From a virus: a DNA stretch of 35,596 nucleotides. The position numbers and the translations under genes were made by a program. Below are positions 20,001 to 27,352 of this stretch, in pieces; the stretch's first letter is position 1; every line of letters starts with the position of its first letter. The notes below the pieces were generated by a model, which made no database searches, was not told the origin of the DNA, and saw nothing but the letters and a program-made list of their open reading frames with translations. Location: the IMG/VR virus record IMGVR_UViG_3300044638_007592, positions 1-35,596 of that record, one strand, 5' to 3'.

Positions 20001-20450
20001 TCACACGCTGGCACCCTGCGCGGTGATTTGCAGGCCGTGCAGCGTCTGGTGCGTGCCCTCCTCCGCCGCGGCCTCAAAGCGCAAGCCGGTGAACTGGATG
20101 AAGTAGCAGTGCAGCGCATCGCCCGCGCTCAGCGCCGTCTGCACCGCCGCCAGATCGTGTAGCCAGCTCGTGAGCTTTGCCGCGGCTGTTTTGTGCGCAG
20201 CGATGGTGGTGTCACGCTGGCTGTGATAGACGATCTCCACCGCGCAATCCATCACGCCCGGCAGATCCAGCGTGCGCGGGCTCATGGCATCGCAGCTCAC
20301 CACGATGCGCGGCGTTTGCAGCGTCACATCTTCAAACGAAGCCACGATCTGCACGCTGCCCAGCCCCGCCGCACTGCGCACACTCACCAGGTAACTGGCG
20401 AGCGCGGATTCGAGTTTGTAATTCAGCGGCGTGTGATCGGTGTCAGGCAT
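20001..20450 (-). CDS. Candidate tail terminator protein (gpU-like position)
   Basis: The protein has 149 residues: LESALASYLVSVRSAAGLGS (helix), then strands VQIVASFEDVTLQTPRIVVS and MDCAVEIVYHSQRD, then a helix TAAAKLTSWLHDLAAVQTAL. A beta sheet with flanking helices of this order fits tail terminators (gpU/minor tail fold), which cap the tube at the head end. It lies between the gp10/Z-like gene and the tube gene, as expected. It stops in a TGA directly followed by TTTGACACC. AATGACACC lies 14 nt before its ATG. Confidence 0.6.
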   Translation of the reverse strand: MPDTDHTPLNYKLESALASYLVSVRSAAGLGSVQIVASFEDVTLQTPRIVVSCDAMSPRTLDLPGVMDCAVEIVYHSQRDTTIAAHKTAAAKLTSWLHDLAAVQTALSAGDALHCYFIQFTGLRFEAAAEEGTHQTLHGLQITAQGASV

Positions 20451-20479
20451 GGCAAAGCGGGTGCGGTGTCATTTTCGCA

Positions 20480-20552
20480 AACTGTTCTCGGTTCTCGGTT
20501 CTCGGTTCGCGGTTCCCGGTTCCCGGTTCGTTGTTCACGCTTCAGCGTGGGA
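20480..20552. repeat. Junction repeats E plus B
   Basis: ACTGTTCTCGGTTCTCGGTT, CTCGGTTCGCGGTTCCCGGT and TCCCGGTTCG are 7-bp-period repeats (family E), ending in GTTCGTTGTTCACGCTTCAG and CGTGGG (family B). The unit fills the gap between two connector genes. Confidence 0.88.
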
Positions 20553-20568
20553 TCGGGGAATCGGGCCT

Positions 20569-21375
20569 TCATTTCAACCGCCGCTTCAGCACCGCCGTGA
20601 TTTCCGCGCGGATGCGGTTTTGCAGTCGCCGCCGGCGCTTTTGGCTGTCCAGCACAAACTCCGCGCGACGCTTCAAATCGGCATCGGTGGCATAGGGCAC
20701 GGTGTTCGTCATGCGCACGCGGTAGCTGTCTCGACCCATGAGAATCTGGCAATCCCCGGAGGCGTGGCGCTTTGCGATCGCAGGCATGCGCACTTTGAGT
20801 TTTTTGGCTGCGTCGGCCCAAGCACCTGCCAGCATGCCAACCTTCCCCTGCTGATGCGCCACAAACGCATTAAACGCCGCCTGCGGCACCACCGGAGCCC
20901 GAAAAAGAGCCCATTGGCCTTCTTTTTGCAGCTTCACGGGCCGCGCGCGCACGCGTCCACGCACCCACGCCGCGGCGTGATGATCGCGCAGCTGGTCCAC
21001 CGTTGCGGCGGGCTGGAAATACACGCGCGGGCATCCCACCAGCGTGCCGTCATCCTCAGTCCAAAGTCGGACGTATTCGCCGCTTTGCTGCTTATTCGCA
21101 GCGCGGGTGAGTATGCCTGGTGCCAGTGGCACAAACAGTCGCCGAGCATCGCTCTTGATTTTTTGCAGCCCCCGCGCCACCGCCTTCTCACCCTTGCTGC
21201 CACTCACCAGCGGCGCGCCTTGGCTGCCCGGTGGCGTGATCGCCACCACGTCACGCACAAAGCCCATGGCATCCGTGCGCACGGTTTTTTCGAGGATGGC
21301 CTGCTTATCCTGCGCGCTAAAGCTCTGAAACGCAGCCTTCAGCTTGCCAGCATGAATGCGGATGCGCGGTTTCAT
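20569..21375 (-). CDS. Head-tail connector / tail completion protein (HK97 gp10- or Z-like position)
   Basis: This 268-residue, strongly basic protein starts MKPRIRIHAGKLKAAFQSFS. The N-terminal part (TVRTDAMGFVRDVVAITPPG) is reminiscent of HK97 gp10-type neck proteins, which end in a conserved Pro/Gly loop. The C-terminus is Arg/Lys-rich (SQKRRRRLQNRIRAEITAVL). It begins 15 bp after the upstream stop. Its order between the head-closure region and the tail terminator supports a neck or tail-completion role. The exact family is uncertain. Confidence 0.6.
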   Translation of the reverse strand: MKPRIRIHAGKLKAAFQSFSAQDKQAILEKTVRTDAMGFVRDVVAITPPGSQGAPLVSGSKGEKAVARGLQKIKSDARRLFVPLAPGILTRAANKQQSGEYVRLWTEDDGTLVGCPRVYFQPAATVDQLRDHHAAAWVRGRVRARPVKLQKEGQWALFRAPVVPQAAFNAFVAHQQGKVGMLAGAWADAAKKLKVRMPAIAKRHASGDCQILMGRDSYRVRMTNTVPYATDADLKRRAEFVLDSQKRRRRLQNRIRAEITAVLKRRLK

Positions 21376-21390
21376 GAGCGGCGGGCTGGT

Positions 21391-22023
21391 CTAGCCCTTG
21401 ATGTCGATCGCCATCACCAGGTGCGTGATTGCCGGGATCACCGCCGTGGCGGTGGCGGCATCATTGCACGCGATGCTCACCCGCACATCCAGCACATCCC
21501 CCGCAGCGAGGCCGGCGGCATTCAGCTCAAACGTGCGCGCGGCGACGGTGGTGCTGTTGATACTGGTGGCGGCCGTGGTGACGAGATCACTGCCGGTGAC
21601 TGCGCCCAGCTTGTCGATTTCAAACGCCTCAAAATCCAGCGTGCAGCTCACGGAGGCCGCCGTGGTGATCATGCCCGCATGCGCCACGATGCGCACCGTT
21701 TCCCCGGTCACATACTCCGGCGGCAGCGTGTAGAGAAACCGCGCGCGGCGAGTGGTGGCCCCGGCCGCCTTCAAATCGCCCGCCGTGACGTAAGGCGCAT
21801 TCGTCCCGTAGGTGCCGCCGCTGCTGAGCCCCAGGTCATCATTCGCCGCCGCCGCGATCGGCGTGGCAAACGCATCCCAAACGCGCAGCTCCCCGAGCGC
21901 AATCGGGATCTGCACTTCATTGTCCTGCGCCAGCTCACCCCGCGCACGCGCGGGCAGCAAAGCACCAGACACCCGGAGTGATCCGGCAATTTCAACGTCA
22001 TCAGGAAAGCGAGTCGCAGCCAT
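21391..22023 (-). CDS. Virion protein, possible decoration or connector protein
   Basis: The protein has 210 residues and starts MAATRFPDDVEIAGSLRVSG at an ATG preceded by an exact TTTGACACC element 11 nt upstream. It is beta-rich with repeated short Ala/Thr strands (TCTLDFEAFEIDKLGAVTGS, AGDVLDVRVSIACNDAATAT), suggestive of a jelly-roll or immunoglobulin-like virion protein. It lies between the head-closure candidate and the gp10-like gene. No firm homologue known to me. Confidence 0.6.
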   Translation of the reverse strand: MAATRFPDDVEIAGSLRVSGALLPARARGELAQDNEVQIPIALGELRVWDAFATPIAAAANDDLGLSSGGTYGTNAPYVTAGDLKAAGATTRRARFLYTLPPEYVTGETVRIVAHAGMITTAASVSCTLDFEAFEIDKLGAVTGSDLVTTAATSINSTTVAARTFELNAAGLAAGDVLDVRVSIACNDAATATAVIPAITHLVMAIDIKG

Positions 22024-22034
22024 GCACGCCGCGG

Positions 22035-22043
22035 GGTGTCAAA
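22035..22043 (-). promoter_or_regulatory. Start-associated element TTTGACACC, 11 nt before the start
   Basis: Minus-strand TTTGACACC is separated from the ATG at 22023 by 11 nt (22024-22034). Confidence 0.75.
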
Positions 22044-22064
22044 CCGGCCCACGCTTTGCGCAGA

Positions 22065-22421
22065 TCACGCCACCTCTTGCTCCGCCTCGATCGTCCACAT
22101 CGTGTTCGTCGGGTCCGGATTCACTCGCTTCACGCGGTAGGCCTGCGAACGGCCGCTTCGCGTCACGGTGATCGTTTGGCGCAGCACCACGCCCGTCGGG
22201 GCATCCATCAAATCAGATTCCACCAGCACCGCGAAAGGCACCACGCATCGCACCTTCCGCCCCTGCACCAGCCCGCCGCGCGCCGATTCCATCAAGCCGC
22301 GCGACTCGATCGCGCCCGCTCGATCAATCGTCTTTCCCGCCACGCTGAGGCGAGCAGGATGCAAGCTCATCGTTTGGTTCAAGGAGAGAAGCGCGGCTGC
22401 GGCGATGGCGGTTTGAGTCAT
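22065..22421 (-). CDS. Head-closure / head-tail joining protein candidate
   Basis: From the ATG at 22421 it has 118 residues, starting MTQTAIAAAALLSLNQTMSL. A longer frame to 22511 would cross a terminator and is rejected. The second half has beta strands (CVVPFAVLVESDLMDAPTGV, QTITVTRSGRSQAYRVKRVN), as in small SH3- or barrel-like head-completion proteins. Its place just after the glycosyltransferase cassette and before the connectors is consistent. No Shine-Dalgarno sequence seen. Confidence 0.55.
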   Translation of the reverse strand: MTQTAIAAAALLSLNQTMSLHPARLSVAGKTIDRAGAIESRGLMESARGGLVQGRKVRCVVPFAVLVESDLMDAPTGVVLRQTITVTRSGRSQAYRVKRVNPDPTNTMWTIEAEQEVA

Positions 22422-22456
22422 AAGGACGAAGGGCGAAAGACCAATGAGGCAGGCAG

Positions 22457-22499
22457 AAAAAACCCGCCGCGCCCCCAACCATGAAGTGCGCGACGGGTT
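22457..22499 (-). terminator. Rho-independent terminator after the glycosyltransferase genes
   Basis: On the minus strand AACCCG-TC-GCGC, a 15-nt loop, GCGC-GG-CGGGTT and then a run of T (complement of 22457-22462). One internal 2x2 mismatch interrupts the stem. It ends the 25118-22556 cassette; downstream connector genes need read-through or another promoter. Confidence 0.8.
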
Positions 22500-22551
22500 A
22501 TCTCTGAGCAACCAGACAACATCGAGGGCACGATGCTGATGGTGATTTCAC

Positions 22552-22560
22552 GGTGTCAAA
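22552..22560 (-). promoter_or_regulatory. TTTGACACC element overlapping a stop codon
   Basis: The TGA stop of the 195-residue glycosyltransferase (22556-22558) is the TGA of this element. No start codon lies 11 nt downstream (ATC is there), so it may act on the transcript or be a relic. Confidence 0.5.
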
Positions 22561-23143
22561 CCTCCGGCGCGAGCGTGGTGCGGGCGTCGTGGCGGTAGGT
22601 GTGCAGGATGGCATCGATGTGATGCGCGCGCGTGACATGCTGCCGCGCCTGCGCCACCCATGCGGCGTCTTCGCCGTAGTTGGTATCAAGGAACTGGCAG
22701 TGGCGGATTTTCGTGCGCCGCCAGGCGCAGACGTGCCAGGGGCCACGCGTGATGCGCTGGTCATCCGGGCCGTCGAGGATGAGCTTGTCATCTTTGGCCC
22801 CGAGCTGGAAATGCACGGTGAAGGGCTTGCGATTGTAGATGGCAGCCTGGTCGAAGGTGATGACATCGGCCTCCGGGTGCTCGATGATGGCCTCAATCAG
22901 ACGCGTGACGTAGTCCTCGCTGACATCATCGTCATCGTCCACGAAGGCGATGAAGTCGCCGCGGGCGGAATTGAGCAGCGCCTGGCGTTTCATGCCGATG
23001 CTGCGGGCTCGGTTGTCGTAGAGCACCAGGTGCTCGATGTGGCTGAATCCGGGCTGGTGGATGAGCTTTTCGTGAAGGGCGCGGCCTTGTTCGACGCGGT
23101 TCCAGCAGGCGGGTGTGAGGATGGAAAGGAGAGGAGGTTTCAT
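22556..23143 (-). CDS. Family 2 glycosyltransferase (GT-A fold)
   Basis: The protein has 195 residues. It starts with a GT2-type strand (PLLSILTPACWNRVEQGRAL) and carries GDFIAFVDDDDDVSEDYVTR (about 66-85), with the DxD metal/nucleotide-sugar site. NYGEDAAWVAQARQHVT near residue 158 resembles the later acidic ED motif. There are no membrane segments, so it acts in the cytoplasm on a soluble acceptor. It overlaps the larger glycosyltransferase by 4 bp (ATGA, 23140-23143). Virion protein glycosylation is the favoured role given its place in the head operon; DNA base modification is an alternative. Confidence 0.85.
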   Translation of the reverse strand: MKPPLLSILTPACWNRVEQGRALHEKLIHQPGFSHIEHLVLYDNRARSIGMKRQALLNSARGDFIAFVDDDDDVSEDYVTRLIEAIIEHPEADVITFDQAAIYNRKPFTVHFQLGAKDDKLILDGPDDQRITRGPWHVCAWRRTKIRHCQFLDTNYGEDAAWVAQARQHVTRAHHIDAILHTYRHDARTTLAPEV

Positions 23144-24825
23144 GCAGTGCGGGGTTTGATGCCGGTGAGTTCTTCGAAGATGGCAGCGCCTTCCTGGTAG
23201 CGTTCAGGGCTGTTGTGGATGGCATAGACTTCGTCCCATCCTTTGCCCTCGTTGAAAAAGGGATGGTGGTGCTCGATGACGATGTGATTGGCGTCGATGA
23301 CGATGCCGTCTTTGTAGGCAGACCAGGAGTGGAAATCGTCGCTGAAGACGGACTTGAAGCGGGGATGGAGAAAGAATCCCTGCTGCTGGTAGCGGGCGCG
23401 GTTGATGACGGCAATGCAGAGGAGGTCATCGGTGCGGTGCCCGTCGCTGACTTTGAGTGCAGCGGGATCGGCATATTTACCGGCGAAGGCTTGCTCGATC
23501 ATCACATCCCAGCCCATCGGCGGCTCAAAGTCGTCGTTGATCTGGATGAGGATCTCTCCACACGAGGCGGCGGCGGCGAGATTCCACGCGCCGACGCTGG
23601 CACCATTGCCGGTCTGGATGACGTGGCGATAGACGGCGAGCGGCATGCTTTGCTCGTCATTGAAGTCGAAGGCGAAGAGGTGCTCGACGCGGTCGGGATG
23701 CGCAGCGCGATTCAACCACTGGCGGCGGGCATCGGCGGCGATCTTTGGACGGCCGCGCGTGGCATGGAGGAGGCTGATGACGGGATGGCGCTGGGCCTTC
23801 AAGTGATTGATTTCGCGCACATCAGCTTCCTTGAAGCGACCATTGGCACGAAGGGCCATGCCGTGGAGCTGCACGCCCAGGTAGCCGTAGTATTTGCCGC
23901 GGCGGTTCCAGATGTATTCCGGCGGATCGCTGAGTCCGCCCATGGCCTCGGCATACGCGAGGGCGGCGCGGGGATCGCCGAGGCGCAGCTTGCAGTTCAC
24001 CATCTCGCCAAAGGCCTCGCGGCGATAGGGCGCGGCATTCAGGGCATGCAAAAGGTATTGCTCCTGTGCTCGCACGTTGGTGGAGACCTGGGCGATGTTG
24101 ATGAGCAGCTCGTATCCTTCATCGGGGCCGAGATCGGGGTGCTTCAGTGCCTGCTGGGCAATCTTGACGCCTTCCTCAATGCGGCCGACGAAGCGCATGG
24201 ACTGCCACAGGTGGAAAAGGTGCGAGATAGTGCGCTCGCTCTCGGGGATGCTTTCGAGGATGCGCAGATTTCGCTCGTTGTTTGGCGTGCGGTCTTTATG
24301 CGTGGCGTGATGCCAAACGGGCGATTCCTGAACAATGACGCGAGGCGCTTCTATGTTCACCTTGAAGCTCTCGTGAATGGGTGAGATCCAAGTGCCAGTA
24401 TCGCGGCGCAAGATGCGCTCACGCAGCACGCAGAGCTGATCCTCGGGCACGACGTAGGGCAGGGTGACGACATCCGGCCGCTCGGTGGCGATGCGTTTGC
24501 GCAGGGCCTGCCATTCCTCCAGCGTGCCGCCATAGACATCATCGGTGTCCGCCCAGGCGATGTAATCGCCATCGGCGAGCTTAAAGGCGAGATTGCGAGC
24601 GGCGGCGAAGTCGTCCACATGGGGCCACTCGGCATGCGCGGGCTTGTTGTGATACTCGGCGGTGATACAGCCACGGCTGCGGGCGATGTCGAGGCTGGCA
24701 TCGGGCGATTGGTTGCCGATGGCTCGCACGACGATGATTTGATCGAAGAGCGGCGAGAAAGAGTCGAGGAAGCGGGGCATCCAGTGCTCCACATTTCCGG
24801 CGATGATGGCGAGGCTGATTTTCAT
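23140..24825 (-). CDS. Large bifunctional glycosyltransferase with two GT-A domains and a helical repeat
   Basis: The protein has 561 residues. The first GT2 domain (1 to about 190) starts MKISLAIIAGNVEHWMPRFL and has GDYIAWADTDDVYGG with DxD. A helical region follows (about 210-330, LFHLWQSMRFVGRIEEGVKI, then ALKHPDLGPDEGYELLINIA), TPR-like. The second GT-like domain (about 345-561) has ISLLHATRGRPKIAADARRQ and ILIQINDDFEPPMGWD with a DD site. The last half has His-rich VIEHHHPFFNEGKGWDEVYA. Overlaps both neighbours by 4 bp. Two catalytic domains suggest addition of a disaccharide or of two different sugars. Acceptor unknown. Confidence 0.88.
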   Translation of the reverse strand: MKISLAIIAGNVEHWMPRFLDSFSPLFDQIIVVRAIGNQSPDASLDIARSRGCITAEYHNKPAHAEWPHVDDFAAARNLAFKLADGDYIAWADTDDVYGGTLEEWQALRKRIATERPDVVTLPYVVPEDQLCVLRERILRRDTGTWISPIHESFKVNIEAPRVIVQESPVWHHATHKDRTPNNERNLRILESIPESERTISHLFHLWQSMRFVGRIEEGVKIAQQALKHPDLGPDEGYELLINIAQVSTNVRAQEQYLLHALNAAPYRREAFGEMVNCKLRLGDPRAALAYAEAMGGLSDPPEYIWNRRGKYYGYLGVQLHGMALRANGRFKEADVREINHLKAQRHPVISLLHATRGRPKIAADARRQWLNRAAHPDRVEHLFAFDFNDEQSMPLAVYRHVIQTGNGASVGAWNLAAAASCGEILIQINDDFEPPMGWDVMIEQAFAGKYADPAALKVSDGHRTDDLLCIAVINRARYQQQGFFLHPRFKSVFSDDFHSWSAYKDGIVIDANHIVIEHHHPFFNEGKGWDEVYAIHNSPERYQEGAAIFEELTGIKPRTA

Positions 24826-25118
24826 GATATGACAAGATTGTTTTTTTCTTCACCACTGCGCAAAGCGTCCATGCTGACATGAAATGCTTGCGAAAAAGCC
24901 TCAACAATACTTTCGTCCACACAGCATGGGTCATCGGGCCATTTGTCTTCGATTGAATGACAAACTTGAGCTACCGCTGCTGCAGCAGCAGCAACACATG
25001 CAGCTTTAAACTCATCTGCGTATATGTTGTGGCGTTTGAAGTCTGTTTTCTGGATGCTTTGGACAAATGCTCGCTCAGCATTTTGAGCTATTTTTTGTGC
25101 GGATAAATAAGTGTTCAT
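24822..25118 (-). CDS. Small protein at the head of the glycosyltransferase cassette
   Basis: From the ATG at 25118 it has 98 residues, starting MNTYLSAQKIAQNAERAFVQ; the longer frame runs through the terminator and is rejected. It is helical and Ala-rich (FKAACVAAAAAAVAQVCHSI) and ends KNNLVIS. Not recognised. It overlaps the large glycosyltransferase by 4 bp (24822-24825), so the three genes form one coupled unit between two terminators. It could be an accessory factor for glycosylation. GC is lower than that of the capsid genes. Confidence 0.6.
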   Translation of the reverse strand: MNTYLSAQKIAQNAERAFVQSIQKTDFKRHNIYADEFKAACVAAAAAAVAQVCHSIEDKWPDDPCCVDESIVEAFSQAFHVSMDALRSGEEKNNLVIS

Positions 25119-25131
25119 GAGACGTAGAAAC

Positions 25132-25165
25132 AAAAAACCCGCGCCGGTGGTGCTCCGAACGCGGG
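25132..25165 (-). terminator. Rho-independent terminator after the major capsid gene
   Basis: On the minus strand CCCGCG, a 16-nt loop, CGCGGG and TTTTTT (complement of 25132-25137). It limits transcription from the capsid gene into the glycosyltransferase cassette. Confidence 0.8.
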
Positions 25166-25180
25166 CGGGATTACTCCCAG

Positions 25181-25221
25181 ATTGTAACCGCCCGCTGCGA
25201 GCACCAATCGCAGCGAGCGGG
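25181..25221. other. Hairpin after the capsid gene and possible cassette promoter
   Basis: CGCTGCGA (25193-25200) pairs with TCGCAGCG (25208-25215) without a T run, perhaps an mRNA 3' stabiliser. Minus-strand TACAAT (25186-25181) could be a -10 box for the cassette, but no good -35 is present at 17 nt, so the promoter call is weak. Confidence 0.4.
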
Positions 25222-25234
25222 AGTGAAGAGCCGA

Positions 25235-26128
25235 TTACGAGGTCGGCGTGGTAAAGAGCTTGACGGCACCGGTGACGGCGGCGGAGTAGCCGAAGAGCAC
25301 GTGGGTGTTGATGAACCACTTGCCCGCGGCGCGGTTCCAGTGGCGGGTGTAGAGCATGCTGATGCCGCTGTCGGGATCGACATACTGCTCGAAGGCGGAA
25401 TACTCTTCCGATGGCAGGTAGTTGCCGAGGTTGCGCATGGCAACCGCGATGCCTTCCTTGCCAGCGCAGAAGCCGATGAGGCTGATGCTGTTCGTGGGCA
25501 GGACATCGCTGGAGTAGATGTCGAGGCCCATGAGACGGCCGAGCATGCCCTCCTTGATCGCCATGTTGTCACCGCGATTGAGTGCGAGGGTGATCTTGTC
25601 ATCACCGAGCATGGCGGCTTCCACGTCCATGTTCACGACGAGGGATTTAGGGCCACGGATGCCCGCCTGAAGCATCGCCTTGCGAATGGCGATGAGCTGC
25701 GTGCGGCTGTAGTTGGCGGAGGCAGTGGTAAGGACAGCCGCGCCGAAGTTCGTGGTGGTGAGGACGCTGAACACGTCCTGAAGGAGCTTGTTCGCGGTGG
25801 CGTTGGCGAGCTGAGCGCCAAACTGCTCCAGACGGCTGGCATTGCTGCTGTCGGCGAGCTGCTGCGGCGTCACGTCGATCGGCGTGATGTAGCGTTTGTC
25901 CACATTCACCGTGATGGCGGAGATGGTGCCACCGGTGCCTTCATAGGCGGACGCACCCTGCACGAAGGAGGTGGAGGTGACATTGCCGAAGAGCGGCACC
26001 ACGACGGCAGCGCCAGGCGTGGCGACTTCCGATGAGATGTCGGTGGAGAAGACATTCAGCGGCAGCAGAATGTCCACGAGCTGCTGGAAAACAGTCTGGC
26101 CGAAGAGGGTATCGTTGAACGTATTCAT
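25235..26128 (-). CDS. Major capsid protein (HK97 fold, inferred)
   Basis: The protein has 297 residues and starts MNTFNDTLFGQTVFQQLVDI. Features fit a small capsid protein: an N-terminal arm, GAAVVVPLFGNVTSTSFVQG, ITVNVDKRYITPIDVTPQQL, an alpha-rich middle (AQLANATANKLLQDVFSVLT) and LVVNMDVEAAMLGDDKITL. The C-terminal part (YVDPDSGISMLYTRHWNRAA) fits an A-domain end. It lies immediately after the protease/scaffold gene, as in lambda and HK97. A TTGACACA element and a 33-nt leader precede it. The fold is inferred from position, size and general pattern. It is a possible acceptor of the sugars made next door. Confidence 0.82.
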   Translation of the reverse strand: MNTFNDTLFGQTVFQQLVDILLPLNVFSTDISSEVATPGAAVVVPLFGNVTSTSFVQGASAYEGTGGTISAITVNVDKRYITPIDVTPQQLADSSNASRLEQFGAQLANATANKLLQDVFSVLTTTNFGAAVLTTASANYSRTQLIAIRKAMLQAGIRGPKSLVVNMDVEAAMLGDDKITLALNRGDNMAIKEGMLGRLMGLDIYSSDVLPTNSISLIGFCAGKEGIAVAMRNLGNYLPSEEYSAFEQYVDPDSGISMLYTRHWNRAAGKWFINTHVLFGYSAAVTGAVKLFTTPTS

Positions 26129-26160
26129 TTAGGTAGAGATGCGGGGTGGTGTGAGGGTGA

Positions 26161-26169
26161 GTGTGTCAA
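26161..26169 (-). promoter_or_regulatory. Variant element ATTGACACA upstream of the capsid gene
   Basis: It lies 33 nt before the capsid ATG and just after the protease stop. The intervening leader is C-rich (CTCACCCTCACACCACCCCG), like the leaders before the tail tube gene and the internal scaffold start. Confidence 0.45.
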
Positions 26170-26595
26170 TCAAGCGGCGGCCGGCGTGAAATAGGCAGAT
26201 GGCTTTTTGAGTTCGCCCTTGTGCTTGTTATAGAAGCGGGTGCGCTCGGCGGGATCGGTGAGGGCGGCGTATTGCTCCTGCACGTTCTTGACCGTGCTCA
26301 CAGCGGCAGCCGTGACAGGCGCATTGCCACCGGCAGCGGCAGCGGGGCCGTTGGTCAACAGTGCCTTGATGCTGGCGAGCTCGGTTTCGAGCGCGGTGAT
26401 CTTGTCTTTGTCGGCCTTGGTGGCGTCGGTGATGCGCGCGGTGAAGGCGGCCTTCACATCGGCGTCTTCGAAGTCGATGACGACGTTTTTGGCGGCGGGT
26501 TTGTGCGCCTTGAAGGCCTCAACGGCCTGGTCTTCGGTGCAGTTTTCCGGCAGTTGGATGCCGAGGGCGGAGGCGAGAGCGATGATGGCTTTCAT
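26170..26595 (-). CDS. Possible internal-start scaffold protein (Nu3-like), nested in the protease gene
   Basis: The in-frame ATG at 26595 starts MKAIIALASALGIQLPENCT, a beginning I associate with scaffold domains of other phages. It would yield 141 residues. Support: the domain joint, a TTTGACACC at 26644-26652 and a C-rich leader (CCCTCACCTCC) like that before the capsid and tube genes. There is no GGAGG-type Shine-Dalgarno sequence. Lambda Nu3 provides the precedent. Confidence 0.5.
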   Translation of the reverse strand: MKAIIALASALGIQLPENCTEDQAVEAFKAHKPAAKNVVIDFEDADVKAAFTARITDATKADKDKITALETELASIKALLTNGPAAAAGGNAPVTAAAVSTVKNVQEQYAALTDPAERTRFYNKHKGELKKPSAYFTPAAA

Positions 26596-27261
26596 GTTTT
26601 CAGTTGTGGAGGTGAGGGCCGTGATGGGCGCAACGGGCGGCGGGGTGTCAAAGAGGGCGCGGGGCGCATGGCGCAGCGCGGCGGTGATGCGGGCGGTCTT
26701 GAAGGCGGAGGCGCTGAGCGCGACTTCATCGGTGGTGGCATCGGCGAAGCCGTGCTCCACCGCTTCTTCGCCGGTGAGCCAGGTCTCGGCGTCCATCATG
26801 TCTATGATGTCCTCGTCGGTTTTTTTGGTGCGGTCGCGGTAGGCGGCGACGAGGCTGCTCTTGATCTTGTCGAGTAGGTCAGCGAGCTGGCGCATGTCCG
26901 CCGCATCTCCCATGGCGAAGCCGCTGGGGTTGTGGATCATGAGGAAGGCGTTGCGCGGCATCTCGATCCGCGTGCCTGCCATAGCGATGACCGATGCCAT
27001 CGAGGCGGCGAGGCCTTCAATGCGCACGGTGACATTCCCGCGAGCCTTCAGCGCATGGTAGATGGCAAGACCGTCAAAAACCTCACCTCCGGGCGAGTGG
27101 AGTGAAAGATGGATCGGAGTCGCTGCCGCGATGCTGCGGAGCTGGGCGATGAAGTCTTTGGCACTGACGCCCCAGGCTCCAATCTCGTCGTGGATGGAGA
27201 TTTCAGCGGCGGGGGCATCGGCGGCATTGGTGATTGTAAACCAAGTCTTAGAGCGGGACAT
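26170..27261 (-). CDS. ClpP-like prohead protease with C-terminal scaffold-like domain
   Basis: The protein has 363 residues. The protease part (1 to about 200) has IEGLAASMAS with Ser87, LMIHNPSG with His110 and MDAETWLTGEEAVEHGFAD with Asp157, the ClpP triad. It should process the prohead. From about 223 the sequence is a scaffold-like domain: MKAIIALASALGIQLPENCT at the start, coiled coil DKDKITALETELASIKAL, Ala-rich linker and a tail AALTDPAERTRFYNKHKGEL. As in lambda C/Nu3, an internal start at 26595 would give a separate 141-residue scaffold. The ATG at 27261 is preceded by TTTGACACC at 11 nt. A second TTTGACACC (26644-26652) lies at the domain joint. Confidence 0.9.
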   Translation of the reverse strand: MSRSKTWFTITNAADAPAAEISIHDEIGAWGVSAKDFIAQLRSIAAATPIHLSLHSPGGEVFDGLAIYHALKARGNVTVRIEGLAASMASVIAMAGTRIEMPRNAFLMIHNPSGFAMGDAADMRQLADLLDKIKSSLVAAYRDRTKKTDEDIIDMMDAETWLTGEEAVEHGFADATTDEVALSASAFKTARITAALRHAPRALFDTPPPVAPITALTSTTENMKAIIALASALGIQLPENCTEDQAVEAFKAHKPAAKNVVIDFEDADVKAAFTARITDATKADKDKITALETELASIKALLTNGPAAAAGGNAPVTAAAVSTVKNVQEQYAALTDPAERTRFYNKHKGELKKPSAYFTPAAA

Positions 27262-27272
27262 GCTCGCCGCGA

Positions 27273-27281
27273 GGTGTCAAA
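27273..27281 (-). promoter_or_regulatory. Start-associated element TTTGACACC, 11 nt before the protease start
   Basis: Minus-strand TTTGACACC is separated from the ATG at 27261 by 11 nt (27262-27272). Confidence 0.75.
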
Positions 27282-27295
27282 GGACGTGGAAGTGA

Positions 27296-27352
27296 AGACA
27301 AAAAAATGACAGACAAAAACATGCTGATTTTTTGTCTGTCATTTTTTTGTCT
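27296..27352. repeat. Perfect 24-bp inverted repeat between portal and protease genes
   Basis: 27296-27319 and 27329-27352 are exact inverted copies around a 9-nt loop. The arms start AGACAAAAAAATGACAGACA. It is AT-rich within a GC-rich operon and includes the portal stop codon. It can terminate in either direction (runs of A and T in the arms) or act as an mRNA processing site. Confidence 0.88.

Noticed and set aside
20440-21981. A 513-residue plus-strand frame
   Set aside because: Runs antisense to two connector genes and through E/B repeats; Arg/His-rich shadow.
22418-22522. A 33-residue frame ending in TTATGA at the 22421 gene
   Set aside because: It contains the rho-independent terminator; likely chance.
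23215-24384. A long plus-strand frame opposite the large glycosyltransferase
   Set aside because: Antisense shadow typical of GC-rich genes; the minus strand has clear domains.
24822-25319. The long version of the 98-residue cassette protein
   Set aside because: The extra N-terminal part crosses the terminator and hairpin after the capsid gene.
27273-27281. TTGACA as an ordinary -35 box
   Set aside because: At 17 nt downstream, inside the coding regions, no TATAAT-like sequence is found for any exact copy.
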